Below are positions 43,056 through 44,034 of a stretch of 44,034 nt of DNA, piece by piece (positions within the stretch are counted from its first letter, which is position 1; each line of letters begins with the position of its first letter). The stretch spans positions 1 to 44,034 of the forward strand of contig MWYV01000064.1 in the NCBI GenBank assembly GCA_002050435.1, written 5' to 3'. The notes under the pieces were generated by a model. It saw only the letters and a list, made by a program, of their open reading frames with translations, was not told where the DNA came from and did not search any database. The DNA comes from Chitinophagales bacterium 33-2 (GTDB taxonomy: Bacteria > Bacteroidota > Bacteroidia > Chitinophagales > Chitinophagaceae). The position numbers and the translations under genes are program-made.

Positions 43056-43655
43056 ATGAAGACAATTACAATCGAAGGACAACTGAGGACCGAACATGGC
43101 AAGTCAGCCACCCGCCAGCTTCGCTCTCAGGAACTTGTGCCTGGTGTAATTTACGGGGGTGCTCAGGAGATCAATTTTTCAGCTCCGGCAAAGGCATTTA
43201 AGCCCTTAGTTTATACACCAAACTTCCAGATAGCGGAAGTAAGCGTTGATGGTAAAACCTATCGCTGTATTTTAAAGGATCTGCAATTTCACAAAGTTTC
43301 CGATGAACTGATCCACGTGGATCTATTGGAACTGGTTGAAGACAAAAAAGTGATCGCTGCAATTCCACTTAAATATACAGGCGTTGCTGCTGGTGTGAAA
43401 GCCGGTGGTCGTATGGTTCCAAAAATGAAGACTCTGAAAGTAAAAACTTATCCAAAATATCTGAAAGAGCAGATCGAAGTTGGTGTGGATCACCTGGAGA
43501 TTGGAGACAACCTTCGGGTACAGGATGTTAAGGAAGACAATTATGAAGTCCTGAACTCACCGCGTATTCCGATTGTATCGGTGGTTACTACCCGTGCTTT
43601 ACGCCAGGAAGAAGCCTCAGCAACACCAGCAAAAGCTGCCGCTCCAAAAAAATAA
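43056..43655 (+). CDS. rplY: 50S ribosomal protein L25/general stress protein Ctc
   Basis: A 199-aa long-form L25 (Ctc), which binds 5S rRNA in the large subunit. The N-terminal domain (1-95) has IEGQLRTEHGKSATRQLRSQELVPGVIYGG and CILKDLQFHKVSDELIHVDLLEL; the C-terminal TL5-type domain (about 96-185) has IPLKYTGVAAGVKAGGRM, EQIEVGVDHLEIGDNLRV and NSPRIPIVSV. A short Ala/Lys-rich tail follows. It is 48 bp after prs and ends in a terminator. Confidence 0.97.
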   Translation: MKTITIEGQLRTEHGKSATRQLRSQELVPGVIYGGAQEINFSAPAKAFKPLVYTPNFQIAEVSVDGKTYRCILKDLQFHKVSDELIHVDLLELVEDKKVIAAIPLKYTGVAAGVKAGGRMVPKMKTLKVKTYPKYLKEQIEVGVDHLEIGDNLRVQDVKEDNYEVLNSPRIPIVSVVTTRALRQEEASATPAKAAAPKK

Positions 43656-43674
43656 GCTTCATCTTTTTAGTTAG

Positions 43675-43707
43675 ATCCCGGGTCCTGAAAACGATCCGGG
43701 ATTTTTT
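43675..43707 (+). terminator. Terminator of prs-rplY
   Basis: A 10-bp stem (ATCCCGG with CCGGGAT plus three further pairs, one G-T) has an 8-base loop and is followed by TTTTT. It separates rplY from pth. Confidence 0.88.
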
Positions 43708-43720
43708 ATTGCCCTAAAGC

Positions 43721-43728
43721 GATATTTG
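43721..43728 (+). promoter_or_regulatory. -7-like box of pth
   Basis: GATATTTG, one mismatch from TAnnTTTG, ends six bases before the pth ATG. No -33 TTG fits. Confidence 0.3.
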
Positions 43729-43734
43729 CAACTT

Positions 43735-44034
43735 ATGAAATATCTCATTGCAGGTTTGGGAAATGTTGGAAACGAATATGAACACACCAGGCATAACATA
43801 GGCTTCGATGTGTTGATGGCATTTGTAAAAAAGCATGGAGGAAGTTTGAAACAGGACAGGCTGGCTTTTGTTGCTGATGTAAAATGGAAAGGAAGAATGT
43901 TTGTCTGCATCTTTCCTACCACCTATATGAATCTTAGTGGTAAGGCTGTAAAATACTGGTTAGACAAATCAAAAACTGACCTTGAAAACCTGTTAGTGAT
44001 CGTTGATGAAGTGGCCCTTCCGATGAATAAGATC
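43735..44034 (+). CDS. pth: Peptidyl-tRNA hydrolase (5' part)
   Basis: Pth releases tRNA from stalled peptidyl-tRNA. The first 100 codons are in the window and run off its end. Characteristic motifs are present: MKYLIAGLGNVGNEYEHTRHNIGFDVLM with the catalytic His in TRHNIGF, and FPTTYMNLSGKAV. No defect is seen in the part present. It starts after the rplY terminator and probably has its own promoter. Confidence 0.97.
   Translation, partial: MKYLIAGLGNVGNEYEHTRHNIGFDVLMAFVKKHGGSLKQDRLAFVADVKWKGRMFVCIFPTTYMNLSGKAVKYWLDKSKTDLENLLVIVDEVALPMNKI

Overview
The window looks like a chromosomal stretch of a Bacteroidota bacterium, most likely Chitinophagaceae or a close relative. The evidence is a SusC/SusD pair, a type IX secretion (T9SS) cargo with a CHU_C-type C-terminal domain, a PorE-like TPR/PD40/OmpA protein, DUF3467 and DUF3667 proteins, many lipoproteins with a Cys signal, and -7 boxes of the Bacteroidota type (TAnnTTTG) just upstream of several start codons. 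Assignment below phylum is inference. I see no phage genes, transposases, CRISPR array or rRNA.

Layout. 0.1-4.2 kb: two lipoproteins (DUF4394 and DUF5602-like), tRNA-Pro(TGG) with a tRNA-like remnant beside it, a DUF3667 membrane protein and an SdiA-regulated-like lipoprotein. 4.2-4.9 kb: a gene-free stretch of about 500 bp bracketed by inverted arrays of a degenerate heptamer. 5.0-12.2 kb: a beta-barrel protein, an OmpA lipoprotein, an unknown secreted protein and uvrA, disturbed by a 2112-bp head-to-tail duplication with no difference that I can find. 12.3-18.4 kb: guaB, a DUF4105 protein, an alpha/beta hydrolase and a large T9SS cargo protein. 18.7-28.0 kb: a dense signalling island. It has four NarL-type response regulators, two HisKA_3 kinases, two 7TM membrane proteins, a methyltransferase coupled to a regulator, and a second tandem duplication (826 bp, two base differences) that leaves a broken kinase copy. 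28.0-35.6 kb: dprA, the PorE-like protein, a folD-queE pair, and two outer-membrane proteins, one with a ComEA-like helix-hairpin-helix. 35.8-40.5 kb: susC and susD. 40.6-44.0 kb: a DUF3467 protein, radC, a small membrane protein, prs, rplY (ctc) and the start of pth.

How the genes fit together. The signalling island contains two paralogous three-gene modules in the same order: 7TM protein, membrane-anchored HisKA_3 kinase, NarL-type regulator (20797-23756 and 25778-27980). The 7TM proteins have no kinase domain and the kinases have almost no sensor domain, so a split-sensor arrangement is the natural reading. A stand-alone regulator gene, overlapping a methyltransferase gene, lies between the modules. 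It shares with module 2 an intergenic region that carries two matching dyads (CTCGTA-N4-TACGWG) and a 21-codon ORF. This island is the best candidate in the window for an undescribed system. The two tandem duplications are the clearest structural oddities; whether they are biological or assembly products needs read-level evidence.
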